32,680 bases of DNA from Clostridium cuniculi (GTDB lineage Bacteria; Bacillota; Clostridia; Clostridiales; Clostridiaceae): assembly GCF_004353185.1 (NCBI RefSeq), contig NZ_SMUS01000041.1, forward strand, positions 1-32,680, written 5' to 3'. Below the pieces are notes generated by a model that saw only the letters and a program-made list of their open reading frames with translations, was not told the DNA's origin and ran no database searches. Below are positions 25,719 through 32,632 of this stretch, piece after piece. How positions within the stretch are numbered: position 1 is the first letter of the stretch; every line of letters starts with the position of its first letter. Both the position numbers and the translations under genes were made by a program.

Positions 25719-26079
25719 TTAAATCTCTCTCCCTTAACTTAATAAAATCACTATTTTCTATGAAGAAATTTTCTATTTCTCTATAAGTTTTATTAAATGC
25801 TTCATTTCTATCTAAAAATACAATAGCTTCATTAAGTATATTCTTTAAAAACATTTTATCTATATCATTATTTATCTTTATAACATCCACTTCACTATCT
25901 AATTTTTTTTCAAGATCATATTCAAGTCTTAGCTCTGTATTTAAATCAATATTTCCTATTATAAATATGTCATAGTCAGATTGCTCTTGAAAATCCCCTC
26001 TAGCCCTACTTCCAAATAAACCAATTGTATCTATATTGTATTTTTTTGCTATCTCTATACATATATCTTTTAATTCCAT
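25711..26079 (-). CDS. mntA: MntA-like nucleotidyltransferase antitoxin
   Basis: 122 residues. The minimal nucleotidyltransferase signature G-S-x10-D-x-D is complete: G23-S24 to D35-Y36-D37 (LFGSRARGDFQEQSDYDIF). A third acidic residue is likely in the SEVDVIKI strand. In characterised homologues the protein uses ATP to AMPylate HepT. Its complete catalytic residues suggest an active enzyme, not a degenerate one. It is the first gene of the pair and is followed by hepT. The ATG at 26079 follows AAGGAGGGCTCTGG. Confidence 0.87.
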   Translation of the reverse strand: MELKDICIEIAKKYNIDTIGLFGSRARGDFQEQSDYDIFIIGNIDLNTELRLEYDLEKKLDSEVDVIKINNDIDKMFLKNILNEAIVFLDRNEAFNKTYREIENFFIENSDFIKLRERDLIG

Positions 26080-26242
26080 CCAGAGCCCTCCTTTATATTT
26101 AAATTATTAACTCTTTACACTATTATTATATCAGATTATTTATATATATTTGATACCTTTTACTTCTTATTGTTTCATTACAATTTAAAATTAAAACATG
26201 GTAATATAATAGTAAATATTAATAAAATTAGGAGTGATAAAA

Positions 26243-26785
26243 ATGAATGTACGAATAGCAAAACCTGAAGATGCAAAAGAGCTTCTTAGCATATATAAAT
26301 ACTATGTTGAAAATACAACTATAACCTTCGAATATGATACTCCAACATTAGAGGAATTTGAAAATAGAATTAAAAACATATTAGTAAAATATCCTTATAT
26401 TGTTGCTGAAGAAAATAATAAAATTTATGGCTACGCTTATGCAAGTGCTTTTAAAGGTAGACGTGCTTATGATTGGGCTGTTGAAACTTCTATTTATGTA
26501 GAGGTAGATTCATCAAAACAAGGAATTGGTACTTTACTTTATAATGAGCTTGAAAGATATCTTAAGCTTCAAAATATAATTAATATAAATGCATGTATTA
26601 CTTACCCTAATGAAAAAAGTGAAAACTTTCATAAAAAATTTGGATATACGACCGTTGGACATTTTACTAAATGTGGATATAAGTTTGAACAATGGAATGA
26701 CATGATTTGGATGGAAAAGTTCATTGGAGAACATAGTATTCCACCTAAGGATATAATTTTATTTTCAGAACTTAATTTGAAATAA
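26243..26785 (+). CDS. GNAT-family N-acetyltransferase (phosphinothricin acetyltransferase-like)
   Basis: 180 residues from ATG 26243, which has TTAGGAGTGATAAAA in front; the in-frame GTG at 26234 lies inside that ribosome site and is rejected. It transfers acetyl from acetyl-CoA to an amine. The N-terminus RIAKPEDAKELLSIY and the segment TTITFEYDTPTLEEF are typical of the YncA/Pat branch. The acetyl-CoA loop is VDSSKQGIGTLLYNEL, followed by NEKSENFHKKFGYTTVG. The C-terminal W-x-D-M-I-W-M-E motif also matches this branch. The substrate is not determinable; relatives acetylate methionine sulfone/sulfoximine or phosphinothricin-like amino acids. Confidence 0.88.
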   Translation: MNVRIAKPEDAKELLSIYKYYVENTTITFEYDTPTLEEFENRIKNILVKYPYIVAEENNKIYGYAYASAFKGRRAYDWAVETSIYVEVDSSKQGIGTLLYNELERYLKLQNIININACITYPNEKSENFHKKFGYTTVGHFTKCGYKFEQWNDMIWMEKFIGEHSIPPKDIILFSELNLK

Positions 26786-26790
26786 TAAAA

Positions 26791-26848
26791 ATGTTCTATT
26801 CTATAGTTACATATTTTTACATATAATGTATGCTATAAAATAGAACAT
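26791..26848 (-). terminator. Convergent terminator of the Rpn gene and the acetyltransferase
   Basis: ATGTTCTATT (26791-26800) pairs perfectly with AATAGAACAT (26839-26848), with further partial pairing inside. On the minus strand TTTTTATTATTT follows, so it best ends the Rpn transcript. It may also end the convergent acetyltransferase transcript. Confidence 0.75.
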
Positions 26849-26863
26849 ATTAATAACTTTTAT

Positions 26864-27229
26864 TTAAATTTCTTTTTGAAGTTCCATAACTCTCTCTTTA
26901 GTTAAACTAGTTGATTTAACTATTATATCTATATCTACTCCTAACTGTAAAAGCTTTTTGGCAGCTTCTATATTAGCTTCTTCTCTCCCTTCTTTTATGC
27001 CTTCTTTTATTCCTTCTTTTATTCCTTCTTTTATTCCTTCTTTTATACCTTCTTCCCTTCCCTCTTCTTTTCCTTGTTCATATCCCTCTTCCATAGCTTC
27101 TTCAATTTTAGTAGCTTCATCATGCAATGCCATTTCACGTGAAAGATATTCTGCTCTTGCTTTTTTATCTTGACTCATTGTAGTTAATACATTTATAGCT
27201 TTATCTATGTTAGGATTTACTTTAGCCAT
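26864..27229 (-). CDS. Possible in-frame internal product of the Rpn gene (C-terminal 121 residues)
   Basis: ATG 27229 (M189 of the full protein) is preceded by AGGGAGG (complement of 27241-27247) at 11 nt, close to the 10-nt spacing used by the full-length start. The Shine-Dalgarno is written with AGG and GAG codons, which are uncommon beside AGA and GAA in this window. The product would begin MAKVNPNIDKAINVLTTM, lack D66 and E80-x-Q82, and keep the repeat region and tail. An intragenic small protein that inhibits the long form has been reported for E. coli Rpn proteins, so this could be an antitoxin-like partner. It is a prediction only. Confidence 0.5.
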   Translation of the reverse strand: MAKVNPNIDKAINVLTTMSQDKKARAEYLSREMALHDEATKIEEAMEEGYEQGKEEGREEGIKEGIKEGIKEGIKEGIKEGREEANIEAAKKLLQLGVDIDIIVKSTSLTKERVMELQKEI

Positions 27230-27793
27230 TTTCTCTAATACCTCCCTTGAATCTGCCTTTATAAAACTTACCCATTGTGATAAATCATCATTTTCTTTGT
27301 ATTCATCTAACTTTTTCATTTCTAAAAAGTGTATCTCTAATAAATCTGTTAAAACATAATTTTCTTCATTTTCCTTTATCTTAAACATACTATGATACTT
27401 ATTAGTATCTAAAGTATTGAAATCTAATATATTTATACATATCGTCTTTTTTAATTTACTATATTTTTCTCCACTTTCTAATTGTTCACAATATATTTTT
27501 GACCAATAATACAAGCTTCTTTGTGGCATATAAATTGTTCTTGATACTTGTATTTCTATATCAATTTCTACATTATTGTTTATAGTTGCTCTTATATCTA
27601 ATATACTTTTTTTATCTGCTATATTTTCTTTTGGTAATTCACTATTTAATATTTGTACATCTTCTATATCTATTTTTAAAACTGCTTTTAAGAATGCTAT
27701 TAATATATCCTTATTTCTTTCATCACCAAAAATCTTTTTAAATACATAATCATTTTTAGGTTTAAGTATAAAATTATTGCTATTTATATTCAT
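26864..27793 (-). CDS. Rpn-family PD-(D/E)XK nuclease / transposase-like protein
   Basis: 309 residues. The N-terminal domain (about 8-130) begins KNDYVFKKIFGDERNKDIL. The presumed nuclease centre is D66 (SILDIRAT) and E80-x-Q82 (DIEIQV), the E-x-Q variant seen in the PDDEXK_2/Rpn family. Family members promote RecA-independent recombination and, in Escherichia coli, some act in phage defence. Residues about 225-265 are a charged low-complexity region with five GIKE repeats, and a short helical tail follows. No terminal inverted repeats or target duplication are visible, so it is not an obvious insertion sequence. The start has CGGAGG 10 nt upstream. An internal start with strong Shine-Dalgarno is listed separately. 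Confidence 0.85.
   Translation of the reverse strand: MNINSNNFILKPKNDYVFKKIFGDERNKDILIAFLKAVLKIDIEDVQILNSELPKENIADKKSILDIRATINNNVEIDIEIQVSRTIYMPQRSLYYWSKIYCEQLESGEKYSKLKKTICINILDFNTLDTNKYHSMFKIKENEENYVLTDLLEIHFLEMKKLDEYKENDDLSQWVSFIKADSREVLEKMAKVNPNIDKAINVLTTMSQDKKARAEYLSREMALHDEATKIEEAMEEGYEQGKEEGREEGIKEGIKEGIKEGIKEGIKEGREEANIEAAKKLLQLGVDIDIIVKSTSLTKERVMELQKEI
26988..27047. repeat. 12-bp tandem repeat inside the Rpn gene
   Basis: Five consecutive copies of CCTTCTTTTATT (last base or two vary: TATG, TATT x3, TATA) over 60 bp, with degenerate copies either side. Each unit encodes G-I-K-E on the minus strand. Copy-number change would alter protein length but keep the frame. Confidence 0.92.
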
Positions 27794-27910
27794 TATACTA
27801 CTTCCTCCGAAAATTTTATCTTTAGTTAAATTATTTACATTTATATGCTAATTATATCATTATACTTTTATATTTAAAATAAAATGTAGCTATACTGATT
27901 ATACTTCTAT

Positions 27911-27938
27911 ATAAAAAAGCTAGCATTAATACTAGCTT
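27911..27938 (-). terminator. Terminator of the small exported protein gene
   Basis: AAGCTAG (27917-27923) and CTAGCTT (27932-27938) form a 7-bp stem. On the minus strand TTTTTTATA follows. It lies directly after the gene ending at 27948. Confidence 0.8.
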
Positions 27939-27947
27939 ACTTCAATC

Positions 27948-28259
27948 TCATAACCTTTTTAAAATAACTTCTTCATCTGAATTAGGATTTGGGATCACTT
28001 TTATAGCTTCACCTTCATTTTCTGGTGACACTCTTATATTTCCCTCCTCTTCCTCTCCTGTAGTAACTATATTATTATCATCACTTTCAATAACTAAATT
28101 ACTTTTATAATTATCTTTAACTAAATCACTATTCTCTTCTCTAATAACTACTTTATCCTGCTTTTGCACCTTATTGTTGCTTGATAATATAGTAATTGAA
28201 CTTACTAGCAAAAATATAGCTACAATTAAAATTAAATACTTATACTTTTTTAATTTCAC
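27948..28259 (-). CDS. Small secreted or membrane-anchored acidic protein, function unknown
   Basis: 103 residues from GTG 28259, with GGGAGTG about 9 nt upstream. A Lys-rich start and a hydrophobic helix (about 8-27, YLILIVAIFLLVSSITIL) form a signal anchor or signal peptide. No lipobox Cys is present. The remaining 75 residues are polar and strongly acidic (EEEEGNIRVSPENEGE), probably disordered outside the membrane. I do not recognise a family. Confidence 0.65.
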   Translation of the reverse strand: MKLKKYKYLILIVAIFLLVSSITILSSNNKVQKQDKVVIREENSDLVKDNYKSNLVIESDDNNIVTTGEEEEGNIRVSPENEGEAIKVIPNPNSDEEVILKRL

Positions 28260-28317
28260 TAATAATCACTCCCTTTGTATAAGTTTATTAACATCACATA
28301 TTAATTATTACAATATA

Positions 28318-28353
28318 AAAAAAGTGCATAGGGGGAGAATCCTGCACTTTTTT
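28318..28353 (-). terminator. Bidirectional terminator after the methyltransferase-like gene
   Basis: AAAAAAGTGCA (28318-28328) and TGCACTTTTTT (28343-28353) form an 11-bp stem with a 14-nt loop, with T runs on both strands. On the minus strand it would stop readthrough from the gene ending at 28504 into the small exported protein gene. Confidence 0.85.
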
Positions 28354-28455
28354 CAGTAAAATATATATTTAAATTATTAGGGGATATTAATAATATTGCC
28401 ACTTTTTTCAAAACTTAAACATAAAATCAAATATTTTTTGTAAATAAATGGAGCT

Positions 28456-28500
28456 GCCTCCGGGGTCAATCCAATATTTGGATTGACCCCGGAGGCCCTT
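28456..28500. repeat. GC-rich palindromic repeat, copy 3 (perfect)
   Basis: GCCTCCGGGGTCAATCCAA (28456-28474) and its exact complement (28478-28496) form a perfect 19-bp stem with loop TAT, followed by CCTTACATTA. It is the most intact of three related copies and the most GC-rich spot in the surrounding AT-rich region. It ends four bases before the methyltransferase-like stop codon. Confidence 0.92.
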
Positions 28501-28503
28501 ACA

Positions 28504-29250
28504 TTAAATGTCATTTAGTACAATTTTAAATTCTTCCAGTACTTGAGATACTAGGTTCTCATCTAGTTTTTCATAATAATCTAAAAGATTAGATTCCTGT
28601 ATTGACTCAAAAGCTTTTCTACTTGATTCCATCCAATTCTCTGGTATATACACCCATACTATTTCTGTATAACTACAGCTTAATAAAAAGTGTTCCATTC
28701 CAAAAAAGCTATACTCTTCTATCTCATGAAGTTCATTAAATCTCTTATAATCCTCAACTATTTGTGATGTTATCTTATACTCATAAATATCAGCATAGAA
28801 AAAATCAAATTTTCTACTTTCTGCTTCAAAAGCATTACAACAGACCACTTTTATCTTTGGATTTTTAGGAAAATTATTGTAATATAAATCTATTACCTCT
28901 TGGCTGATTTCATAAACAACTATTTCTTCTACTTCTGGCTTTTTAGCCATTTCTTCTATTACATATCCAAGTCCTAATCCAACAACTCCAACTTTTCCTT
29001 TTGCCATTCTTATAGCAAAGTATGAAGCTTGTATTTCTAACGGTGTCAATCTCATCCAAATATGACTAGGACCATGTAACTCAAGTATTTCTATATCATA
29101 TTCATCTTCTTTTTCATATAGATATCCTTGAACTATTCCTTTTAATCCATCTATTGATTTTATTTCATAATCACCTATTTTGCTTTTATTTATTTTGCCA
29201 TTATATTCTTTTATTTTGTCCAAAACATAGCTTTTATCAAAAGGCTTCAA
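28504..29250 (-). CDS. SAM-dependent methyltransferase-like (Rossmann) protein
   Basis: About 248 residues from TTG 29250, which lies 9 nt after AGAGAGGA. The TTG at 29259 abuts that ribosome site and is less likely; no nearby ATG exists. Residues about 90-160 look like a class I methyltransferase or spermidine-synthase fold: GKVGVVGLGLGYVIEE (motif I), VVYEISQEVIDLYYNNFP (acidic residue after strand 2), and FDFFYADIYEY (motif IV region). The N-terminal 85 residues are beta-rich and unassigned. No substrate can be proposed. The gene stands alone between terminators. Confidence 0.6.
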   Translation of the reverse strand: MKPFDKSYVLDKIKEYNGKINKSKIGDYEIKSIDGLKGIVQGYLYEKEDEYDIEILELHGPSHIWMRLTPLEIQASYFAIRMAKGKVGVVGLGLGYVIEEMAKKPEVEEIVVYEISQEVIDLYYNNFPKNPKIKVVCCNAFEAESRKFDFFYADIYEYKITSQIVEDYKRFNELHEIEEYSFFGMEHFLLSCSYTEIVWVYIPENWMESSRKAFESIQESNLLDYYEKLDENLVSQVLEEFKIVLNDI

Positions 29251-29435
29251 ATTTAACAATCCTCTCTTTACAACATAATATTAATTTATTATATAGTTTA
29301 AACCTTATGTTAACTAACTCTTTTTTATTTATACAAAAATTATAATTTAAACTAGTTAAAACCTCATCAAAGTATCTCTTAATAAATAGTATCTTCAATA
29401 CCTTTTATATTATATTGCCAATTTATTCAAAATTC

Positions 29436-29469
29436 AATAATAAAGTCGGCCTTAACCGACTTTATTATT
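29436..29469 (-). terminator. Terminator of the beta-helix protein gene
   Basis: AATAATAAAGTCGG (29436-29449) and CCGACTTTATTATT (29456-29469) form a perfect 14-bp stem with a 6-nt loop, immediately after the stop of the gene ending at 29473. Confidence 0.85.
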
Positions 29470-29472
29470 AAA

Positions 29473-31200
29473 TTACTCATTATTCTTTTTATATGGCTCT
29501 TTACTTGAATGATAATCCATAAATTTAGCTCTTTCTATTATATAAGGAACTTCCCCTTTCCAATCATTATAATAATTCTTTTCATAGTAATTTATAAAAT
29601 CTGAAGAGTTATTATCATAAATATTCTTATTAATATTACTAATAAAATTATTATCTCTTACAATATTTAAATAATTTCCCCTAGTAATATAAAGGCCATA
29701 TTCTCCATTATTAATTATACTATTACCCTTTATCGTAACCGTATTACTTGAATCTATATTTCTTAATTTTGATAATAATATTCCATTAGCTATATTATTA
29801 ATAATATTATTTTCTAATATTTCTGTAACATCATTTTTGCTAACTAATATAATTCCATCTCCCTGACTTCTATTTAAATTATTTCCCTTAATAGTATTAC
29901 AAATATTATTATAGTATAAATAAACTAAAGAGAAATCAGTTATTATAGAATCTCCTTTAGCTATATTATTTTCTTTCATTATAAAGTCATTATCAATTAT
30001 ATTATTAGTTGTATTATCACTATTAAAATAAACTCCACAAACTAAGTTTACAGATTTATTTGTCTCAGGTTCAAATGATGCAACATTTTTTTGTAAATCT
30101 ATTTGATTTCCATTTATCTCATTATAACTATTGTAAGAATCTAATAAAATTCCTGTGAAATCATTATACTTAACAGTATCTACAGTTGAATTTAAATTAT
30201 AAATGTTACTATTTATTGAAATAAAATTATTCTTTATGCTATTTGCACTATTTTCATTGCAATAAATAATGCCATAAAAACCTATTCCACCTTCATTATA
30301 GGCAGCATTAATATTATTAAATTCTACTACCACATTATTTTCTTCAATATCTATTCGTGAATTATTTGAATCTAAGCAAATGGAAGAAAAATTTAACTCT
30401 ACTAAGTCACAATTGCTTAAATTAAAAGTATTATTCCTAATATATAAATTATTAGATTTTATAAGTGTATCATGGGTTGAATAACTATTAATACAATATC
30501 CATTTATAGAATACGATTCTATATCTTTTATCTCACTATTTCCATCAATAATTTCAATCTCATTGTTTACTATATAAATAGTAGTTGAATTTTCAGTAAT
30601 TACTCCTGAATAATTCTCTTTCATATTATTAATAGTTGAGCTTATCTTAAGATATATAGCATTATCTTGTATTATTACTTTTCCTGAATCTAATATAAAT
30701 ATTCCTTCACAAGAATTTTTTGATGATTCTATTAAGTTATTTTTTATTTTAATTTCACTACATCTATTTGTTGAAATTGCTTGCTCATTTTCCTTAAAAG
30801 ACATATATTCAATAGAAATTTCTTGTGAAAACTCTAACTGAATAGCTAATTCACAGTCTTCTATTATAAAATTTTTTAATTTAACATCATGTTGTCCTAC
30901 AATATTTATTGCTATAGCTTCATTCCCAATAACTGAACCCTTTCCATCTATTGTAGCATTGTTGACATTTATAACGAATAACTTTCCTCTTTGTTCTACT
31001 TTATTGTCTAAAGTAGCAACTCTAGAATTTCTATCCCAGGTTCCAATCTCTACCTTATCTCCATAATTATTTATCCATCCATTATCTTCACTTAAAAATA
31101 TTACCTCTGTAATATCCTCTATAATTGAATGAGTTTTATTATGATAATCCCTATTTGGATATCCATTTAATAAATCTTTCTTTAATATATGATTATCCAT
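29473..31200 (-). CDS. Right-handed parallel beta-helix repeat protein
   Basis: 575 residues. After a start of about 70 residues, the body repeats a pattern of about 22-28 residues with Asn ladders (for example IKNNLIES, IRNNTFNLS, IKNNFISINS, INGNQIDLQ, IKGNSIINN, VRDNNFISN). This is the PbH1/NosD-type coil signature of pectate-lyase-like folds. DATIDGKGSV-like text (NATIDGKGSVIGNEA) resembles polysaccharide-lyase/epimerase relatives. No signal peptide, membrane anchor or sorting motif is visible, so secretion is doubtful. The ATG follows TTGGAGGATACTT. No catalytic centre can be named. It could be carbohydrate-active or structural. Confidence 0.75.
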   Translation of the reverse strand: MDNHILKKDLLNGYPNRDYHNKTHSIIEDITEVIFLSEDNGWINNYGDKVEIGTWDRNSRVATLDNKVEQRGKLFVINVNNATIDGKGSVIGNEAIAINIVGQHDVKLKNFIIEDCELAIQLEFSQEISIEYMSFKENEQAISTNRCSEIKIKNNLIESSKNSCEGIFILDSGKVIIQDNAIYLKISSTINNMKENYSGVITENSTTIYIVNNEIEIIDGNSEIKDIESYSINGYCINSYSTHDTLIKSNNLYIRNNTFNLSNCDLVELNFSSICLDSNNSRIDIEENNVVVEFNNINAAYNEGGIGFYGIIYCNENSANSIKNNFISINSNIYNLNSTVDTVKYNDFTGILLDSYNSYNEINGNQIDLQKNVASFEPETNKSVNLVCGVYFNSDNTTNNIIDNDFIMKENNIAKGDSIITDFSLVYLYYNNICNTIKGNNLNRSQGDGIILVSKNDVTEILENNIINNIANGILLSKLRNIDSSNTVTIKGNSIINNGEYGLYITRGNYLNIVRDNNFISNINKNIYDNNSSDFINYYEKNYYNDWKGEVPYIIERAKFMDYHSSKEPYKKNNE

Positions 31201-31313
31201 AAGTATCCTCCAAATCAGTTATACAAGATATACTATTCATAAGTTATTATAATTGATAGTAACTTTACTAATTATCAAGTCATATTTTTACATTTTACTT
31301 ATAAAAAAACATA

Positions 31314-31341
31314 TTGCTATTTCCGAGTAATATGGTATACT
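31314..31341 (+). promoter_or_regulatory. Promoter of the HesB-like gene
   Basis: TTGCTA (31314-31319), a 16-nt spacer and TATACT (31336-31341). The predicted start is near 31348, about 30 nt before the ATG. Confidence 0.65.
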
Positions 31342-31378
31342 ATAAACATGATTTGAATAAATTTAAGAGGTGAATATT

Positions 31379-31711
31379 ATGAATAAATTTTTAGTAAGTG
31401 AAGAAGCATATAACGAATTCAAAGCTTTTCTTGTAGAAAATGAAGTAGAAAGTCTTAGCATAAGAATTAACTTAGCTGGATTTGGTTGCAGCGGACCAGC
31501 TTTTAACATAACTGTTGATGAAGCAAAAGAAGGAGACGTTTCTGAAAAAATTAACGACATAACTTTAATTGCAGAAGAAAAATTAGTTGATGAATTCGGT
31601 GGATTTAGATTACTTTCATCTGAAGAAAATGGTGGTAGAGGATTATCTTTAAAACCAGTTATCGAAGTTGAAGGTGGATGCGGATCTTGTGGCGGTGGAT
31701 GTCACCACTAA
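31379..31711 (+). CDS. HesB/IscA-like iron-sulfur family protein
   Basis: 110 residues from ATG 31379, with AAGAGGTG 7 nt upstream; the GTG at 31370 is part of that ribosome site. The family signature is LAGFGCSGPAF with C37, and the C-terminus ends CGSCGGGCHH (C101, C104, C108). HesB-like proteins of anaerobes, some of which carry selenocysteine at the conserved position, belong near the A-type Fe-S carriers. Here the residue is Cys. A role in Fe-S or redox chemistry is likely but not proven. Its own promoter and terminator make it a single-gene unit. Confidence 0.82.
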   Translation: MNKFLVSEEAYNEFKAFLVENEVESLSIRINLAGFGCSGPAFNITVDEAKEGDVSEKINDITLIAEEKLVDEFGGFRLLSSEENGGRGLSLKPVIEVEGGCGSCGGGCHH

Positions 31712-31720
31712 GATATAAAA

Positions 31721-31750
31721 AAAGCTAAGCAATTTTGCTTAGCTTTTTTT
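31721..31750 (+). terminator. Terminator of the HesB-like gene
   Basis: AAAGCTAAGCA and TGCTTAGCTTT form an 11-bp stem with a short loop, followed by TTTTTT on the plus strand. It lies 10 nt after the stop codon and also has a T run on the other strand. Confidence 0.92.
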
Positions 31751-31824
31751 ATTATAGATAAAATTAATTTCAAACTAAATTTTTAGATACTGAATATCTT
31801 ATCTCTAATTTAATTATAATACTT

Positions 31825-32499
31825 TTAATTATTATTTACATTTTCATATGTAAAACTATATTCCACATATTTATTGTTAACTTCCTGAATTCCTTGTAAA
31901 ATATCTACCCAATAACCTTCACTAATCATTATCTTTTCTTTTTTATCTTCAGGAACATTACAGTTTTCATCATAAAAACTATTAAAATAATTATTTAAAT
32001 CTAATGCTATACTTCTTAATGTATTAAAGTCATTAGCTACTTTTCCCTCTAATTCTATAACATCAATTTTTTCTGTCATATCATTTTGAATATATGAATA
32101 AATCAACTCTTCTACTTCTGAGTATAATTCATTTTTAGTTTTCGTATTTACAACTATGTTTTTACTCTTATTTTTAAACTTTCTTAATGTTTTATTATCT
32201 TCTGTAAGATAACTGTTCCAAAGGCTTAATTCAGCTTCTGAAATTTTACTATAATTTTTATAAAGTGTTAAAAGGTCAACGTTATTAACGCTTTTTGCTG
32301 TAACGCAACTATCTAATATTGAAAGTATAGATTCATTCCTAAATCTTATTTCTTCTATTTTACTATAATTTTGTTTTCCGAGTTCATAGCAATATTTTTT
32401 ATTCAAAATAGACTGATAAATATTAACTGTAAAGCTTATCATTAATATAACAACAATAATTATAAAGCAATTATCTTTTATATTAGTTTTAATCTTCAT
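31825..32499 (-). CDS. Membrane-anchored helical protein of unknown function
   Basis: 224 residues. A short basic N-terminus and one hydrophobic helix (about 12-30, FIIIVVILMISFTVNIYQS) anchor it, and the remaining 190 residues face outside and look alpha-helical and charged. This could be a four-helix sensor-like domain, but no kinase or receptor part is attached. I do not recognise a family. The ATG follows GGGGGTGGCGA. It has a good promoter 20-50 nt upstream. Confidence 0.65.
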   Translation of the reverse strand: MKIKTNIKDNCFIIIVVILMISFTVNIYQSILNKKYCYELGKQNYSKIEEIRFRNESILSILDSCVTAKSVNNVDLLTLYKNYSKISEAELSLWNSYLTEDNKTLRKFKNKSKNIVVNTKTKNELYSEVEELIYSYIQNDMTEKIDVIELEGKVANDFNTLRSIALDLNNYFNSFYDENCNVPEDKKEKIMISEGYWVDILQGIQEVNNKYVEYSFTYENVNNN

Positions 32500-32519
32500 T
32501 CGCCACCCCCGCTACCCTT

Positions 32520-32548
32520 AGTATACCATAATCCCTCTCACGTGACAA
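32520..32548 (-). promoter_or_regulatory. Promoter of the membrane-anchored protein gene
   Basis: On the minus strand TTGTCA (complement of 32543-32548), a 17-nt spacer and TATACT (complement of 32520-32525). Transcription would begin close to the ribosome site, leaving a very short leader. Confidence 0.75.
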
Positions 32549-32587
32549 ATTATCTAAATTGTTCGTTAAAGCTTAAGTGCCGTGATG

Positions 32588-32632
32588 ACGAAAATTAATG
32601 ATATTACCTCCAGGAATTAGTGTAATTTTCGT
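32588..32632. other. Perfect inverted repeat near the right edge
   Basis: ACGAAAATTA (32588-32597) and TAATTTTCGT (32623-32632) form a 10-bp stem with a 25-nt loop containing ATTACCTCCAGGAAT. AAAGCTT occurs on both sides (32568-32574 and 32669-32675), each near an AGTGC. It could be the start of a structured leader or repeat continuing past the window. Confidence 0.35.

Noticed and set aside
26958..27173. 71-codon plus-strand ORF rich in PSFIPSF repeats
   Set aside because: It is the antisense reading of the 12-bp GIKE repeat in the Rpn gene.
26864..27793. Rpn gene as an intact insertion sequence
   Set aside because: The family is sometimes annotated as transposase, but no terminal inverted repeats or target duplications are visible, and the gene has its own start signals and terminator.
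28174..28359. 61-codon plus-strand ORF
   Set aside because: Opposite the signal segment of the minus-strand small exported protein and running into a terminator hairpin; no ribosome site.
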